64,000 nt of DNA from Ignavibacteria bacterium (GTDB taxonomy: Bacteria; Bacteroidota; Ignavibacteria; Kapaibacteriales; Kapaibacteriaceae), in the NCBI GenBank assembly GCA_013204605.1, contig JABMNI010000013.1, forward strand, positions 1-64,000. The letters are read 5' to 3'. Position 1 is the stretch's first letter. Every line of letters starts with the position of its first letter. The notes under the pieces are model-generated. The model made no database searches. It saw nothing but the letters and a program-made list of their open reading frames with translations, and was not told where the DNA came from. Position numbers and translations under genes: made by a program. Below are positions 36,473 through 46,024 of the stretch, in pieces.

Positions 36473-37249
36473 TTAGTTAAACAGGCCGATAAACAAACCA
36501 ACCTGGGCATTGAATGCCGAAACGTTAATACTTGTGGGCACACCTGATACTACGGCAATCTTGTTTCCTATCCAATCATTCGCACCAACTTGCAACGTGT
36601 AAGCGGCCTGAGCGCGGACGGCCACAAATGGCGTGAAGGCATATTCAACATTGAGTCGGGGAGCTAGATAAAGAATAGCCCTAGTCAAATCTGCATAGGC
36701 ATCTGGCGACGTTGAAATGCCCGTGGTGTCGGCATAGTTATCCCAAGTTCTATTCTTCATTGACTGGTATGTAGCAATAGTTTGATTTCCCCAACCAAAG
36801 CCAATACCAGGTAATACTGTAAAGCGTTTAAATGGCACCCACGCATAATCAATGTGAATGGTACGTGAACTCAAAGAATATTTCATTGTTCGTGAAACTG
36901 TGAATGTGTCGATCATTTTATCAGCCGTAGTTGACAACGAACCAGCAACCCAAGAAAAACCAACGCGAAGATTCTTGACTAATCCAACTGCCGTGAACAG
37001 TTCGCCACCAATTTGGAGAAGGGGTGAATCCAACGGGCCCAATCCTAATTGAGTAGCGCGCGCGTTCAAATCGTCCATGTTTGGAAATGAAAACTGAAAC
37101 ACCGGACCAACCCCAATAGCAAAGTACGGTATTGGCTCGTCCTTAAGTGGTACTTCCTCAAAAGCAAATTCGTCTAAACGATCATCTTGAGCTAGTAACG
37201 GACTTGATACTAAAACCATAATGAAGAGAGCTACTAGAGCCAAACGCAT
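36473..37249 (-). CDS. Outer-membrane beta-barrel protein, unknown function
   Basis: 258 residues with a signal peptide (1-20, SSPLLAQ). The mature part alternates glycine/aromatic strands separated by turns: PYFAIGVGPVFQFSF, LRVGFSWVAGSL, RTIHIDYAWVPFKRF, LPGIGFGWGN, RLNVEYAFTPFVAVRAQAAY, ending NAQVGLFIGLFN with a terminal aromatic, so an 8- to 10-stranded barrel is likely. No specific family was recognised. AGGAG precedes the ATG at Shine-Dalgarno distance, and two TAnnTTTG elements lie upstream (37283-37276 and 37269-37262). The tRNA and DUF2130 gene follow without room for another promoter. Confidence 0.7.
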   Translation of the reverse strand: MRLALVALFIMVLVSSPLLAQDDRLDEFAFEEVPLKDEPIPYFAIGVGPVFQFSFPNMDDLNARATQLGLGPLDSPLLQIGGELFTAVGLVKNLRVGFSWVAGSLSTTADKMIDTFTVSRTMKYSLSSRTIHIDYAWVPFKRFTVLPGIGFGWGNQTIATYQSMKNRTWDNYADTTGISTSPDAYADLTRAILYLAPRLNVEYAFTPFVAVRAQAAYTLQVGANDWIGNKIAVVSGVPTSINVSAFNAQVGLFIGLFN

Positions 37250-37261
37250 TCAAATCTCCTG

Positions 37262-37283
37262 CAAAGTTAAGAGCGCAAATATA
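37262..37283 (-). promoter_or_regulatory. Two TAnnTTTG-like elements upstream of the outer-membrane protein gene
   Basis: On the minus strand TATATTTG (37283-37276) and TAACTTTG (37269-37262) both match the -7 consensus and are each followed by C. No clean TTTG at -33 was seen for either. They share the 80-bp divergent region with manC. Confidence 0.4.
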
Positions 37284-37329
37284 CGGAAATCAGGAAGCCC
37301 AATGATTTCAGTATTTGTAGTTTGCAGGT

Positions 37330-38421
37330 ATGAAAATAGTTTCTGTAGTAATGGCCGGCGGACTAGGCACAAGGCTGTGGCCTAGAAGTACCGAGAAAAA
37401 GCCAAAACAATTTGTGCACGTGCATGGAAATGGCACCCTAATTCAAAACACTGTGGCTAGAATGCTACCGCTAATAGCAGCCGAAGACCTGTTCGTGGTA
37501 GCCACCCAGCCCCTTACCCATCACATTCACGATCAGCTTCCAATAGTTCCCACTGCGAACGTAATTGAGGAGCCGTTTGGCAGGAATACCGGACCGTGTA
37601 TTGCGCTTGCCGCGCACTTTTTGAACCATTTGTATGGGCCAGATGCCGTTATGGTGGCTATGCCCAGTGACCACGTGGTAGTAAATGTGCGTGAATTTCT
37701 GAGTACCCTCGAGCAAGCCTGCGTGGCTGCCGATGCTACCGCGAATATTGTGACAATAGGCGTCAGCCCAACGCGTGACGAAACCGGGTTCGGGTACATT
37801 CAAGTGGGAGACGAACTTTCGGTTCCGAATAAGTCGTTCACCGACACCTTGCATAAAGTGAAAACATTTGCTGAAAAGCCCGATTCGGCTACCGCGCAGC
37901 GTTTTATAGATGCCGGTGACTTTGTGTGGAACAGTGGAATTTTTGTAGCCAGAATTTCTACCATGCTCGCAGCAATCGATAAGCATCTGCCGGATCATGC
38001 GCCGCTGTTTAACATTCTGGAAAAGCACGTTGGCAAAGACACGTATTCGTCGATGTTGGAAAACGTGTATCGTCAAATGCGCTCAATTTCGTTCGACAAC
38101 GGAGTAATGGAAAAAGCAAAAAATATTGCCGTTGTTGATGGAACTTTTGGATGGAGCGATGTAGGCTCGTGGGACGAACTGTATCGTCTGTCCATGAAGG
38201 ACGGGAAAAACAACGTCATCGAGGGCAATGTTGTAACGATGAATTCCGACAACAACTTCGTAACCGCCGCCACGGGTAAACTCATCTCACTCATCAATGT
38301 CGACAACCTAATTGTTGTTGAAACCGAGAGCTCAATTTTGATTGCTGAAAGGGGCTCATCAGCCGCAGTAAGAGATTTAGTAGATCTGATTAGGCGGCGT
38401 CATATTGGAAATCACTTGTAA
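37330..38421 (+). CDS. manC: Mannose-1-phosphate guanylyltransferase
   Basis: Makes GDP-mannose from mannose-1-phosphate and GTP for surface glycans. The 363 residues have the pyrophosphorylase signature VMAGGLGTRLWPRSTEKKPKQF (7-28, residues quoted in part), EEPFGRNTGPCIALAA, MPSDHVV, FAEKPD and FVWNSGIFVARIS. It is the short, isomerase-free class: the cupin half of bifunctional ManC/AlgA is absent. Its stop overlaps the rlpA start (TAATG). With rmlA, it is the second sugar-nucleotide gene in the window, but the two are not adjacent. Confidence 0.93.
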   Translation: MKIVSVVMAGGLGTRLWPRSTEKKPKQFVHVHGNGTLIQNTVARMLPLIAAEDLFVVATQPLTHHIHDQLPIVPTANVIEEPFGRNTGPCIALAAHFLNHLYGPDAVMVAMPSDHVVVNVREFLSTLEQACVAADATANIVTIGVSPTRDETGFGYIQVGDELSVPNKSFTDTLHKVKTFAEKPDSATAQRFIDAGDFVWNSGIFVARISTMLAAIDKHLPDHAPLFNILEKHVGKDTYSSMLENVYRQMRSISFDNGVMEKAKNIAVVDGTFGWSDVGSWDELYRLSMKDGKNNVIEGNVVTMNSDNNFVTAATGKLISLINVDNLIVVETESSILIAERGSSAAVRDLVDLIRRRHIGNHL

Positions 38422-39326
38422 TGCGGATGCCACTTGCACGAAAAATATCTTTGTTCTTGCTGTGTTTTTTGTCGATGCAACTAACGTTCATTTTATTCGA
38501 CGGTTCGCAATCTGCGGTCGCACAATCTACTAACGCAATTGATAGCTTGTTGCAACAGTCCGAGAATGCCAAACGTGGCAGCGACTCACTCAAAAAAATG
38601 TGGTCGGTTCAATGGCGCAAGTCCGACAGTCTTAGAGTAGAATCGATGTTCCTACGCATGCGCTCGGATAGTCTGCTGCGCATTGCGAATGGCTTAATTG
38701 CAAACGCCAAAAAATTAAGAAAAGATAGTATTCAAGATGTATACGCATCTTCTGCACCAACAGATACCATGGCATCTGACAACTCGGCGGAAACTACAAA
38801 AGCTAACGTTGAGATTATTGCAAGAACTGGCGTTGAAACTCATGCAAGAACTAACGTAGAAACTGACGCAGAAGCCAGCGCCGAAGCCGACGCAGAAATT
38901 CTGACGTCGCTTGCAACCGCTCGACGCATGAACAATTCTGTTACGAAGGCCAAACAAAAAACAACCGCGCAGAAAGTTCCAGACGGAAAAACTTTTTCCG
39001 ACACTCTGACTGCCTTGGTGTTAGAATTCGAACCCGATACCGGCATGGCCTCATACTACGGTGAGCAATTTCACGGCAAAAAAACATCAAGTGGGGAAGT
39101 GTACAACATGCACGCCAACACCTGCGCGCACCGGTGGCTACCGTACGGAACCTTGTTACGCGTCACAAATATTTCCAACGGCAAAAGCGCGGTTGTACGA
39201 GTTACAGATCGCGGTCCATTCAAACATGGAAGAATGATAGACATTTCAAAAAACGCCGCAAAAGAAATCGATCTAATTCGACGTGGAACGGGCGTGGTGG
39301 AAATCAAAGTTGTTGCGCCAGAGTAA
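38421..39326 (+). CDS. rlpA: RlpA-like double-psi beta-barrel protein with repeat-rich linker
   Basis: Exported cell-wall protein; RlpA proteins cut or bind denuded peptidoglycan. A signal-like hydrophobic segment is at about 7-33. The linker (about 110-165) is an acidic run of near-repeats of the type VETHARTNVETDAEASAEAD. The C-terminal DPBB domain (about 205-300) has the core motifs GMASYYGEQFHGKKTSSGE, PYGTLLRVTN and VRVTDRGPFKHGRMIDIS, with the catalytic-type aspartate in TDRGP. No SPOR domain is present. Coupled to manC by a one-base overlap. Confidence 0.86.
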   Translation: MRMPLARKISLFLLCFLSMQLTFILFDGSQSAVAQSTNAIDSLLQQSENAKRGSDSLKKMWSVQWRKSDSLRVESMFLRMRSDSLLRIANGLIANAKKLRKDSIQDVYASSAPTDTMASDNSAETTKANVEIIARTGVETHARTNVETDAEASAEADAEILTSLATARRMNNSVTKAKQKTTAQKVPDGKTFSDTLTALVLEFEPDTGMASYYGEQFHGKKTSSGEVYNMHANTCAHRWLPYGTLLRVTNISNGKSAVVRVTDRGPFKHGRMIDISKNAAKEIDLIRRGTGVVEIKVVAPE

Positions 39327-39362
39327 CGGTGCGCGCGTTCTAGTTCTACAAAAGCTTTGCTC

Positions 39363-40454
39363 CTACAAAAACGGCATCTTCACAACCTCAGCCGGAAACG
39401 TAGTATTCCGCGCAAACACATCTATCAACGTACCGGGAGTTGCGTACTCCGTGGCAACGTAGGCCATTCCAATTCCCACATTCAACCCCGGGCTAATGTT
39501 CCCACTGGTGGTTTTTCCAATTTCTTTTCCATCAAGCTGAAGTTGGTAGCCAACTCGTGGAATCAGTTTCTCGGTGAGCATTTTGAATCCTACAAGCTTT
39601 CGTTTAGCCCCCTCGCCCTTAACTGCGGCAATTACATCACTCGCAACAAAGTCGCCCTTGGCAAGCTTGGTTATCCATCCCAGGCCGGCCTCGATGGGGT
39701 TGGTGGTGGCGTCGATGTCGTTCCCGTACAGACAGTACCCTTTTTCCAACCGCAGGGTATCGCGTGCTCCCAGGCCTATCCAGGCAATTCCGTGGGCCGA
39801 GCCCTCTTTCCACAGTGCTGCAATAACGGCGTCGGCAACTGCCTCATCGCCGCGGAAATACAGCTCAAATCCCATTTCACCTGTATAGCCCGTGCGCGAA
39901 ACTATCATGGGGATGCCCGCTAATTCGGTCTCGACAAACGAGTAGTAGGGGATTTCTGAAAGGGGCGTTGTGGTTAGTGGCTGAAGGGTGTCGGGGCTTT
40001 TCGGACCCTGCACTGCCAGTAGGTTTACTTTGTTGCTAGCGTCTACAACGCTCACATTCGGGAACATCTCAGCGTGCTTTGTAACCCATGCCAAATCCTT
40101 CGTTACGTTTGCGCCGTTAACCACCAACATGTAGTTGTTCTCACTCATCATATACACAAGAAGGTCATCTACAATTCCGCCATCATCGAAGCACATCGCG
40201 GAATACTGTGCTTTTCCAGGAACCAACTTCGAGGCATCGTTCAATGTGATGTGTTGGATTAGGGCCAGCGCATCAGTTCCCGTTACTTCGAATTCGCCCA
40301 TGTGCGAAACATCAAAAACACCTACAGCATTTCGAACAGTTCTATGTTCTTCTAGAATGCCTGTGGGATATTGAATAGGCATTTCAAAGCCGGCAAACTG
40401 GACCATTTTTGCGCCAGCATTTGTGTGGTGCTTATGAAAAATTGTATGAATCAT
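39363..40454 (-). CDS. gcvT: Glycine cleavage system aminomethyltransferase (T protein)
   Basis: Transfers the methylene group from lipoyl-H protein to tetrahydrofolate, releasing ammonia. The 363 residues begin THANAGAKMVQFAGFEMPIQYP-like (HHTNAGAKMVQFAGFEMP), with FDVSHMGEFEVTG, the folate-binding aspartate region NGANVTKDLAWV, SRTGYTGEMGFELY and the GLGARDTLRLEKGYCLYGND segment. Complete and normal in length. The H and P proteins are not in the window; it stands alone, convergent with rlpA and divergent from DUF4199. Confidence 0.95.
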   Translation of the reverse strand: MIHTIFHKHHTNAGAKMVQFAGFEMPIQYPTGILEEHRTVRNAVGVFDVSHMGEFEVTGTDALALIQHITLNDASKLVPGKAQYSAMCFDDGGIVDDLLVYMMSENNYMLVVNGANVTKDLAWVTKHAEMFPNVSVVDASNKVNLLAVQGPKSPDTLQPLTTTPLSEIPYYSFVETELAGIPMIVSRTGYTGEMGFELYFRGDEAVADAVIAALWKEGSAHGIAWIGLGARDTLRLEKGYCLYGNDIDATTNPIEAGLGWITKLAKGDFVASDVIAAVKGEGAKRKLVGFKMLTEKLIPRVGYQLQLDGKEIGKTTSGNISPGLNVGIGMAYVATEYATPGTLIDVFARNTTFPAEVVKMPFL

Positions 40455-40489
40455 TCAAATATCCTTCGTATCATGGAGCGCAATATTAG

Positions 40490-40984
40490 GTGAAAAAAAT
40501 GATTCAGTTGTTTTGGGGCGCAATTTCAGCCGTTTTAGGGCTGTTCTATTTAGTTATTGAAAATGCTAGTGGCATTCAAGACTCCAATGCATCCTATGCC
40601 ACTGTAGTACTGTGGCTGGTGCTTCCGCCGGTGTGTGTTGTTGGATCTATGTTGCATTATCGCATGCGTTCAGACGGGACAATATCGTATGGTAACTCGG
40701 TCAAAATCGGGATTCTGACTACCGTGTGGTCGGCGACCTTTTTACTAATTGTGTGGATCTTCTATGTGGTAGTAATTCACCCGGGCTTCTATACGCTCAT
40801 GCAAGATTATGCTGGTTTGAAGGCAGTAGCGCAGCATCATACGCCAGAAAGAGTAGTGGCCGAGTTACAAGCCGCGCAACAAATTTTTTCATCTCCTAAC
40901 TTTACTATTGTCAGTGCCTTAGTTCCCTTTGTAGCGGGAACTATTACGGCGCTTGTGGCTGCGTTTGGAATAAAAAAAGGGTAG
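40490..40984 (+). CDS. DUF4199 family membrane protein
   Basis: 164 residues with four to five hydrophobic helices (near 5-25, 38-57, 72-100, 135-160), matching DUF4199, a Bacteroidota family of unknown function. Typical are the helix 1 region LFWGAISAVLGLFYLVIE, the SYGNSVKIGILTTVWSATF turn-helix after helix 2, and a cytoplasmic helix with EL/AAQQIF before the last helix. The start is GTG at 40490, or possibly ATG at 40500. Confidence 0.76.
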   Translation: MKKMIQLFWGAISAVLGLFYLVIENASGIQDSNASYATVVLWLVLPPVCVVGSMLHYRMRSDGTISYGNSVKIGILTTVWSATFLLIVWIFYVVVIHPGFYTLMQDYAGLKAVAQHHTPERVVAELQAAQQIFSSPNFTIVSALVPFVAGTITALVAAFGIKKG

Positions 40985-41000
40985 TGTGGAAAAAAAGTCT

Positions 41001-41030
41001 TTTGTTCAGTCAGGTAATTAACTACGTTTG
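41001..41030 (+). promoter_or_regulatory. Bacteroidota-type promoter of the susC/susD operon
   Basis: TTTG at 41001-41004, 18 bp, then TACGTTTG at 41023-41030, matching TTTG-N18/19-TAnnTTTG. The leader to the susC ATG would be about 170 bases and contains a GTGTG/CACAC hairpin (41044-41063), with a TTTTTT run nine bases after the hairpin, a possible attenuator. Confidence 0.55.
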
Positions 41031-41209
41031 TCATGGGTGAGACGTGTGGCAAATGTTACACACATTAGTTTTTTGAAAATAAATGGAAAGGAATTGTCAA
41101 TAAAAATTTAAAGACTATGGGACTGGGACGAAAAAAGGTGGGTGCCTATAAATAAATCGCCCCTCGTATTACGAACAATTCAGTTCACTCACTAAATGGA
41201 AACGGGTGT

Positions 41210-44200
41210 ATGAAAAAGAAATTACTTCTTTTCATTGTCCTACTAGTGGGCATTGTGGTTACAAATGCTCAGGACAGAACGATTACCGGTGTGGTTAAGG
41301 ACAACAAGGGAGATGGCCTAACCGGTGCAACAATTCAAGCTAAGGGAACAACCTTAGGGGCGTTTGCCAAGGCAGGCGGTAAATATAAGATTACTGTTCC
41401 TTCATCAGTAAATACTTTGATTTTCAAGTATGTTGGCATGAAGAATACCGAGATGACTATCGGCGAGAAAGATGAAATCGACGTAGTTATGCAAGAAGAT
41501 GCTCTAAAGTCAGACGAGGTTGTCGTTACAGCCATGGGTATTGAGCGTAGCAAAAAATCACTTGGTTACACCACACAAGAAGTTAGCGGCTCCGAGTTAG
41601 TTGGTTCGCGCGAAACAAACATTGTGAACGCAATTTCTTCGAAGGTTGCCGGTGTTCAGGTTACAAATTCCAGTGGTTCGCCGGGCGGAGCCTCGTTTAT
41701 TCGAATTCGCGGCTCTTCTTCTATTCAGGGGAGCAATCAGCCCCTTTTCATTATCGATGGTATTCCGATTGACAACTCTCAGTCGTATTCTGGAAATCCA
41801 GATGATGGCCAGAATAACTTGTTGAGCAGTGTTAACAATTCAAACCGGGCAATAGATATTGACCCATCAACAATCGACAACATCAACGTACTAAAGGGAC
41901 CAGCAGCAACGGCACTTTATGGTATTCGCGCTTCTGGTGGTGCGGTGATTATTACCACAAAGAAAGGTAAGCCTACCTACGGTGACAAAGTGAACATTCA
42001 AATGAACTCATCTTGGAGTTTTGACAATGTAAATAAGTTGCCCGAGATTCAATCAAAGTATTCTCAAGGTGGTGGCGGTACGTATGCGGCTCCGTCTCCT
42101 GGTGCTTCTAGAAGTTGGGGAGCATTGAACGATACTTTGTACTGGGATGGAAATGCCAGTTACAAGTGGGACAAGAACGGTGCCATCGTTGGCCAGAGTA
42201 GTCCTAATGCGAAAACCAAGATTACTCCTTATGATAACATGGATACATATTTCAAAACGGGCTTAACAGCAAGTAATGGAATAAACATGTTTGGAGGCGA
42301 TGAAAACGCCACGTATTACTTCTCGTTCAACAATCTTACATCAAGCGGTGTTGTCCCTAACAGTACTTGGACGAGGAACAACTTTAAAATATCGGGCTCG
42401 GCTGCGATTGCAAAATCATTTAAGGCTTCAGCCAACTTGAACTATGTGAACTCGGGTGGAACTCGTATTCAGCAGGGATCGAATACTTCCGGTGTGATGT
42501 TGGGACTGACTCGGACTCCAAATACGTTCGACAACTCGAATGGTTTTAGTAATGCGGCTGATCAGGCTTCATCCTATCAGTTTGCCGATGGTTCTCAGAG
42601 AAATTATCGCGCTGGATCTGGTTATGACAACCCGTATTGGGCTTCGAATAACAGCCCTATGACGGATGATGTTAACCGCATGTTCGGTAATATTCAGTTG
42701 GACTGGAATTTAGCGGATGGCATTGACCTAATGTACCGTCTAGGTGCTGACTTTTACACCGACCGACGCAAGCAGATTTTTGCTTTGGGTTCTAGAACAG
42801 CACCGGCAGGACGTGTGTTTGAGGATCACAACTTTAACAGAGACATCACGGGCGATCTAATCCTGACCATGAATACCAACTTCAATGATGATTGGAGTGG
42901 TCAGTTGCTATTAGGAAACAACATGTTTTCTACTGAAAATCAGCAATTGTTCGTTCAAGGTGATGGACTGGGTGCACCTGACTTCTTCCACCTTTCTAAC
43001 GCTCAGGGTCAGATCTCTCGAGAATCCATCGGACGTAAACGTACTGCTGCGTTTTACGGAGACGGACGCTTGTCGTATAAGAATGCGTTATTCTTCAACG
43101 TGACGGGTAGAAATGAGTGGTCAACCTCACTTCCTGTTGCAAACAACACATTCTTCTACCCATCCGCCTCGGTAGCTGCGGTGTTTACGGAGTTGTTCCC
43201 TGATTTGAGGAGCGACGTGCTTTCCTTTTTGAAACTTCGTGTAAACGTGGCTTCAGTTGGAAAGGATGCTCCTATCTATGCCACGGTAACAACGTTCGGT
43301 CAAGGCTTCTACCAAGATGGCTGGACAAACGGGGTTTCTTTCCCATTCGACGGAACAATTGGCTATCAGAAATCTGATGTGCTGGGAAATCCGGACTTAA
43401 AACCAGAGAGTACCACTTCCTGGGAGATTGGTGCTGATATCAGACTGTGGGAAAATAGGTTGGCATTCGACCTAACGTATTACAATCAAACTTCGAAGGA
43501 CCAAATCTTTCAAGTTCCAATTGCGGCAACCAGTGGTTATTTGGCGCAGTTGAAGAATGCGGGTTCTATCGAGAATAATGGAATTGAGGCTGTTATCACC
43601 GGAAGTCCCATAGTAAGCGAAGACCTACGTTGGGATATCACGGTAAACTTCACCAAAAACAATATCACAGTGCTGTCGTTGGCTGATGGTGTAGACAACA
43701 TCTTCCTTGGTGGCTTTGAGGGATCTTCTGTACGTGCCGTTGCTGGACAACCTTACGGGTCGATTTTCGGTTTTGGTTGGTTACGTAACGCCAATGGCGA
43801 TATCGTAATCGACGACGACCAGACTTCTGATAACTACGGTTATCCTGTGATGGATCCGGAAGAGAAAAATTTCGGTTCCGCCAACCCGGATTGGATGATG
43901 GGAATTCGAAACACCTTGAACTGGAACGGCTTTAACTTTTCATTCTTGTTTGATATTCGCCAGGGTGGCGTTATATGGAATGGAACGAAATCGGCTTTGT
44001 ACTTTTTTGGTACAGCCAAGGAAACAGAGAATCGTGAAGGCACGAAGGTATTCACTGGTGCAAAGCAATCTGACGGATCAACGAATGACATTGCTGCCCC
44101 ATATGATGAAAACTGGTTGGCATTTGGCAACGGTAATGGGTTCATTGGTAGTAACACGGAAGACTTTATCGAAGACGCATCATTCGTGCGTTTGAGAGAA

Positions 44201-44419
44201 GTAAATCTTTCGTACACTTTCCCTTCTGACCTCATGAAAGGGTCGCCATTCTCAGGCTTAGTTGTAAACTTCACCGCAAGAAATTTGTGGTTGAGCACCA
44301 GCTATACCGGTGTTGACCCCGAGACAAACCTAATGGGTGCGAACAACGCACAGGGCTTGGACTACTTTAATATGCCTAGTACGAGAAGCTATGTTTTCTC
44401 TGCTAGCTTGAATTTTTAA
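41210..44419 (+). CDS. SusC/RagA-family TonB-linked outer-membrane transporter
   Basis: Outer-membrane pump that, with its SusD partner, takes up oligosaccharides or peptides using TonB energy. The 1069 residues show a signal peptide (1-20, VVTNAQ), a carboxypeptidase-D-like domain (24-100; RTITGVVKDNKGDGLTGATI), the SusC linker KSDEVVVTAMGIERSKKSLG, a plug (about 120-240; SSKVAGVQVTNSSGSPGG, IRIRGSSSIQGSNQPLFIID, LKGPAATALYG) and a 22-strand barrel ending YVFSASLNF. The nearest genes encode no glycoside hydrolase, sulfatase or peptidase, so the substrate is unknown. Only one copy of the dispersed AGGGG(G)CT motif lies in the susC/susD region. Confidence 0.93.
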   Translation: MKKKLLLFIVLLVGIVVTNAQDRTITGVVKDNKGDGLTGATIQAKGTTLGAFAKAGGKYKITVPSSVNTLIFKYVGMKNTEMTIGEKDEIDVVMQEDALKSDEVVVTAMGIERSKKSLGYTTQEVSGSELVGSRETNIVNAISSKVAGVQVTNSSGSPGGASFIRIRGSSSIQGSNQPLFIIDGIPIDNSQSYSGNPDDGQNNLLSSVNNSNRAIDIDPSTIDNINVLKGPAATALYGIRASGGAVIITTKKGKPTYGDKVNIQMNSSWSFDNVNKLPEIQSKYSQGGGGTYAAPSPGASRSWGALNDTLYWDGNASYKWDKNGAIVGQSSPNAKTKITPYDNMDTYFKTGLTASNGINMFGGDENATYYFSFNNLTSSGVVPNSTWTRNNFKISGSAAIAKSFKASANLNYVNSGGTRIQQGSNTSGVMLGLTRTPNTFDNSNGFSNAADQASSYQFADGSQRNYRAGSGYDNPYWASNNSPMTDDVNRMFGNIQLDWNLADGIDLMYRLGADFYTDRRKQIFALGSRTAPAGRVFEDHNFNRDITGDLILTMNTNFNDDWSGQLLLGNNMFSTENQQLFVQGDGLGAPDFFHLSNAQGQISRESIGRKRTAAFYGDGRLSYKNALFFNVTGRNEWSTSLPVANNTFFYPSASVAAVFTELFPDLRSDVLSFLKLRVNVASVGKDAPIYATVTTFGQGFYQDGWTNGVSFPFDGTIGYQKSDVLGNPDLKPESTTSWEIGADIRLWENRLAFDLTYYNQTSKDQIFQVPIAATSGYLAQLKNAGSIENNGIEAVITGSPIVSEDLRWDITVNFTKNNITVLSLADGVDNIFLGGFEGSSVRAVAGQPYGSIFGFGWLRNANGDIVIDDDQTSDNYGYPVMDPEEKNFGSANPDWMMGIRNTLNWNGFNFSFLFDIRQGGVIWNGTKSALYFFGTAKETENREGTKVFTGAKQSDGSTNDIAAPYDENWLAFGNGNGFIGSNTEDFIEDASFVRLREVNLSYTFPSDLMKGSPFSGLVVNFTARNLWLSTSYTGVDPETNLMGANNAQGLDYFNMPSTRSYVFSASLNF

Positions 44420-44460
44420 TGCCCGTTTTATTCAATAACCAACGTAGGAAACGTACAATT

Positions 44461-45813
44461 ATGAAACGTTTAGTTCTTGGATTCTGCGTGTTGTCTGTAA
44501 GCTTGCTTATTTCGTGCAACTCGTGGATCGACTCGGGCCTCAACACGGATCCAACATCTCCAAAAGATGGGTCGTTTGCTGTTGTATTGCCCACCACTCA
44601 AGTAGGTATGGCCTATGTTCTAGGTGGAGACCTCGGACGCTATACCAGTTTAATCACGCAACATAACGTTGGCGTTGACCGCCAGCATTTAGGAATCTAT
44701 CAGTACGTGATCAAGGAAAATGACTTGGATAACGCTTGGAGATTTAATCTTTATGGCGGTCCAATGAATGACCTTCATATTCTAATGAAAAAAGCTGATG
44801 ATACAAAGAGTCCTCACTACAAAGGCATTTGCCAGGTATTGATGGCTCACGCTCTTGGTACAGTAACTGATCTTTGGGGCGATGTACCTTTTTCAAAAGC
44901 ATTCGAAGGTAGCGAAGCCATTAGTCCTGGATACGATTCTCAGGAGGCCATATACACTTCAATTGCAGCTATGCTTACGGATGCCGTTGCCAATTTGAAT
45001 GCTGCTTCTAGTACGTTCAAACCGGGATCTGACGACCGCATCTACGGTGGAGATCTTGCAAAGTGGAAAATGGCAGCGAATGCACTTGCTGCTAGATATG
45101 CCATTCACGTAATCAAGAGAAACCCTGCCGCTGGTGCAGTCGCGTTGTCAGCTGTAGCAGGGGCATTTGCCTCGAACGCAGATGACATGCAATTCACTTT
45201 TGGCTTGGTAGAAACTCAAGCAAATCCGTGGTATCAGTTCACTACTCAGCGCGCGGGTGACCTGAATTTTGGAGAAACACTTTCTACGTTGATGAACGGA
45301 TTGAGTGATCCTCGCCGACCTTTCTATGCTGTAGTAGATGACTCTGGCACATACTCCGGTCTTTCTCAAATGGGACCATTATATGCATCAATTAATTCTG
45401 CCATACCGTTCATTACGTATACGGAGGTAAAATTCATTGAAGCAGAAGCCCAAATGAGAGCGGGTATGCGCACAGAAGCGCATGCAGCCTACTTAGCAGC
45501 CGTTACTGCATCGTTGGAGCGCACGGGCGTTGCAGCGGCGGATATCACGGCCTACTTGGCTCAGGCCACGGTTGACGGTGGAGCAGCCGATTTGACGATT
45601 GATCGTATAATGACCCAGAAATACATTGCAATGTATACGCAGTGCGAGTCATGGGTTGATTGGCGTAGAACCGGATCTCCTGCGTTGACCCCAGTCTCTG
45701 GCGCTGAAGTTCCGCGTAGGTTCCCTTACGCTCAGTCAGAACGCCTTTATAATTCAGCAAACTACAAGGCTGGAGTAACCATCTTCGACCGTTTGTGGTG
45801 GGATGTTCCGTAG
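44461..45813 (+). CDS. SusD/RagB-family outer-membrane lipoprotein (SusD-like_2)
   Basis: Surface lid lipoprotein that works with SusC in nutrient capture. Counting from the ATG at 44461, a lipoprotein signal peptide ends LLISC. The 450 residues contain the SusD-like_2 features AHALGTVTDLWGDVPFSKAF, YDSQEAIYTSIAAMLTDAVANL, LAKWKMAANALAARYAIHV and the C-terminal ESWVDWRRTGSPAL with FPYAQSERLYN. The upstream frame start at 44419 would place the signal 14 residues in, so the later ATG is preferred. It lies 41 bp after susC, and a strong terminator follows at 45904. Confidence 0.9.
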   Translation: MKRLVLGFCVLSVSLLISCNSWIDSGLNTDPTSPKDGSFAVVLPTTQVGMAYVLGGDLGRYTSLITQHNVGVDRQHLGIYQYVIKENDLDNAWRFNLYGGPMNDLHILMKKADDTKSPHYKGICQVLMAHALGTVTDLWGDVPFSKAFEGSEAISPGYDSQEAIYTSIAAMLTDAVANLNAASSTFKPGSDDRIYGGDLAKWKMAANALAARYAIHVIKRNPAAGAVALSAVAGAFASNADDMQFTFGLVETQANPWYQFTTQRAGDLNFGETLSTLMNGLSDPRRPFYAVVDDSGTYSGLSQMGPLYASINSAIPFITYTEVKFIEAEAQMRAGMRTEAHAAYLAAVTASLERTGVAAADITAYLAQATVDGGAADLTIDRIMTQKYIAMYTQCESWVDWRRTGSPALTPVSGAEVPRRFPYAQSERLYNSANYKAGVTIFDRLWWDVP

Positions 45814-45903
45814 GGTTCAGTTTGGCTCTCTACGCACGGTCAATAAACCGTCGGGTAAAAGACGGACATTAGATAGTGGGTAGACAGTTGGTAGTCTATA
45901 AAT

Positions 45904-45944
45904 AGTCGGTTCTGTAGAAAAATCTGCAGAACCGACTTTTTTTT
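45904..45944 (+). terminator. Rho-independent terminator after susD
   Basis: Perfect 11-bp stem AGTCGGTTCTG/CAGAACCGACT (45904-45914 with 45927-45937), 12-base loop, followed by a run of eight thymines. It closes the susC/susD unit, so the next gene has its own promoter. Confidence 0.93.
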
Positions 45945-46024
45945 GTGTTAACTGTAACCTGATCCACATAGCCCCGTACACAATGCCAAATCGAACTTCT
46001 ACACTTTATACTCTAGGAATTATC

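Noticed and set aside
41044-41080. Terminator in the susC leader
   Set aside because: The GTGTG/CACAC hairpin has a short stem and the TTTTTT run is not directly adjacent; I mention it only as a possible attenuator.
41210-45813. A polysaccharide utilisation locus
   Set aside because: Apart from susC and susD there is no carbohydrate-active enzyme, sulfatase or sensor, so the label would over-claim.
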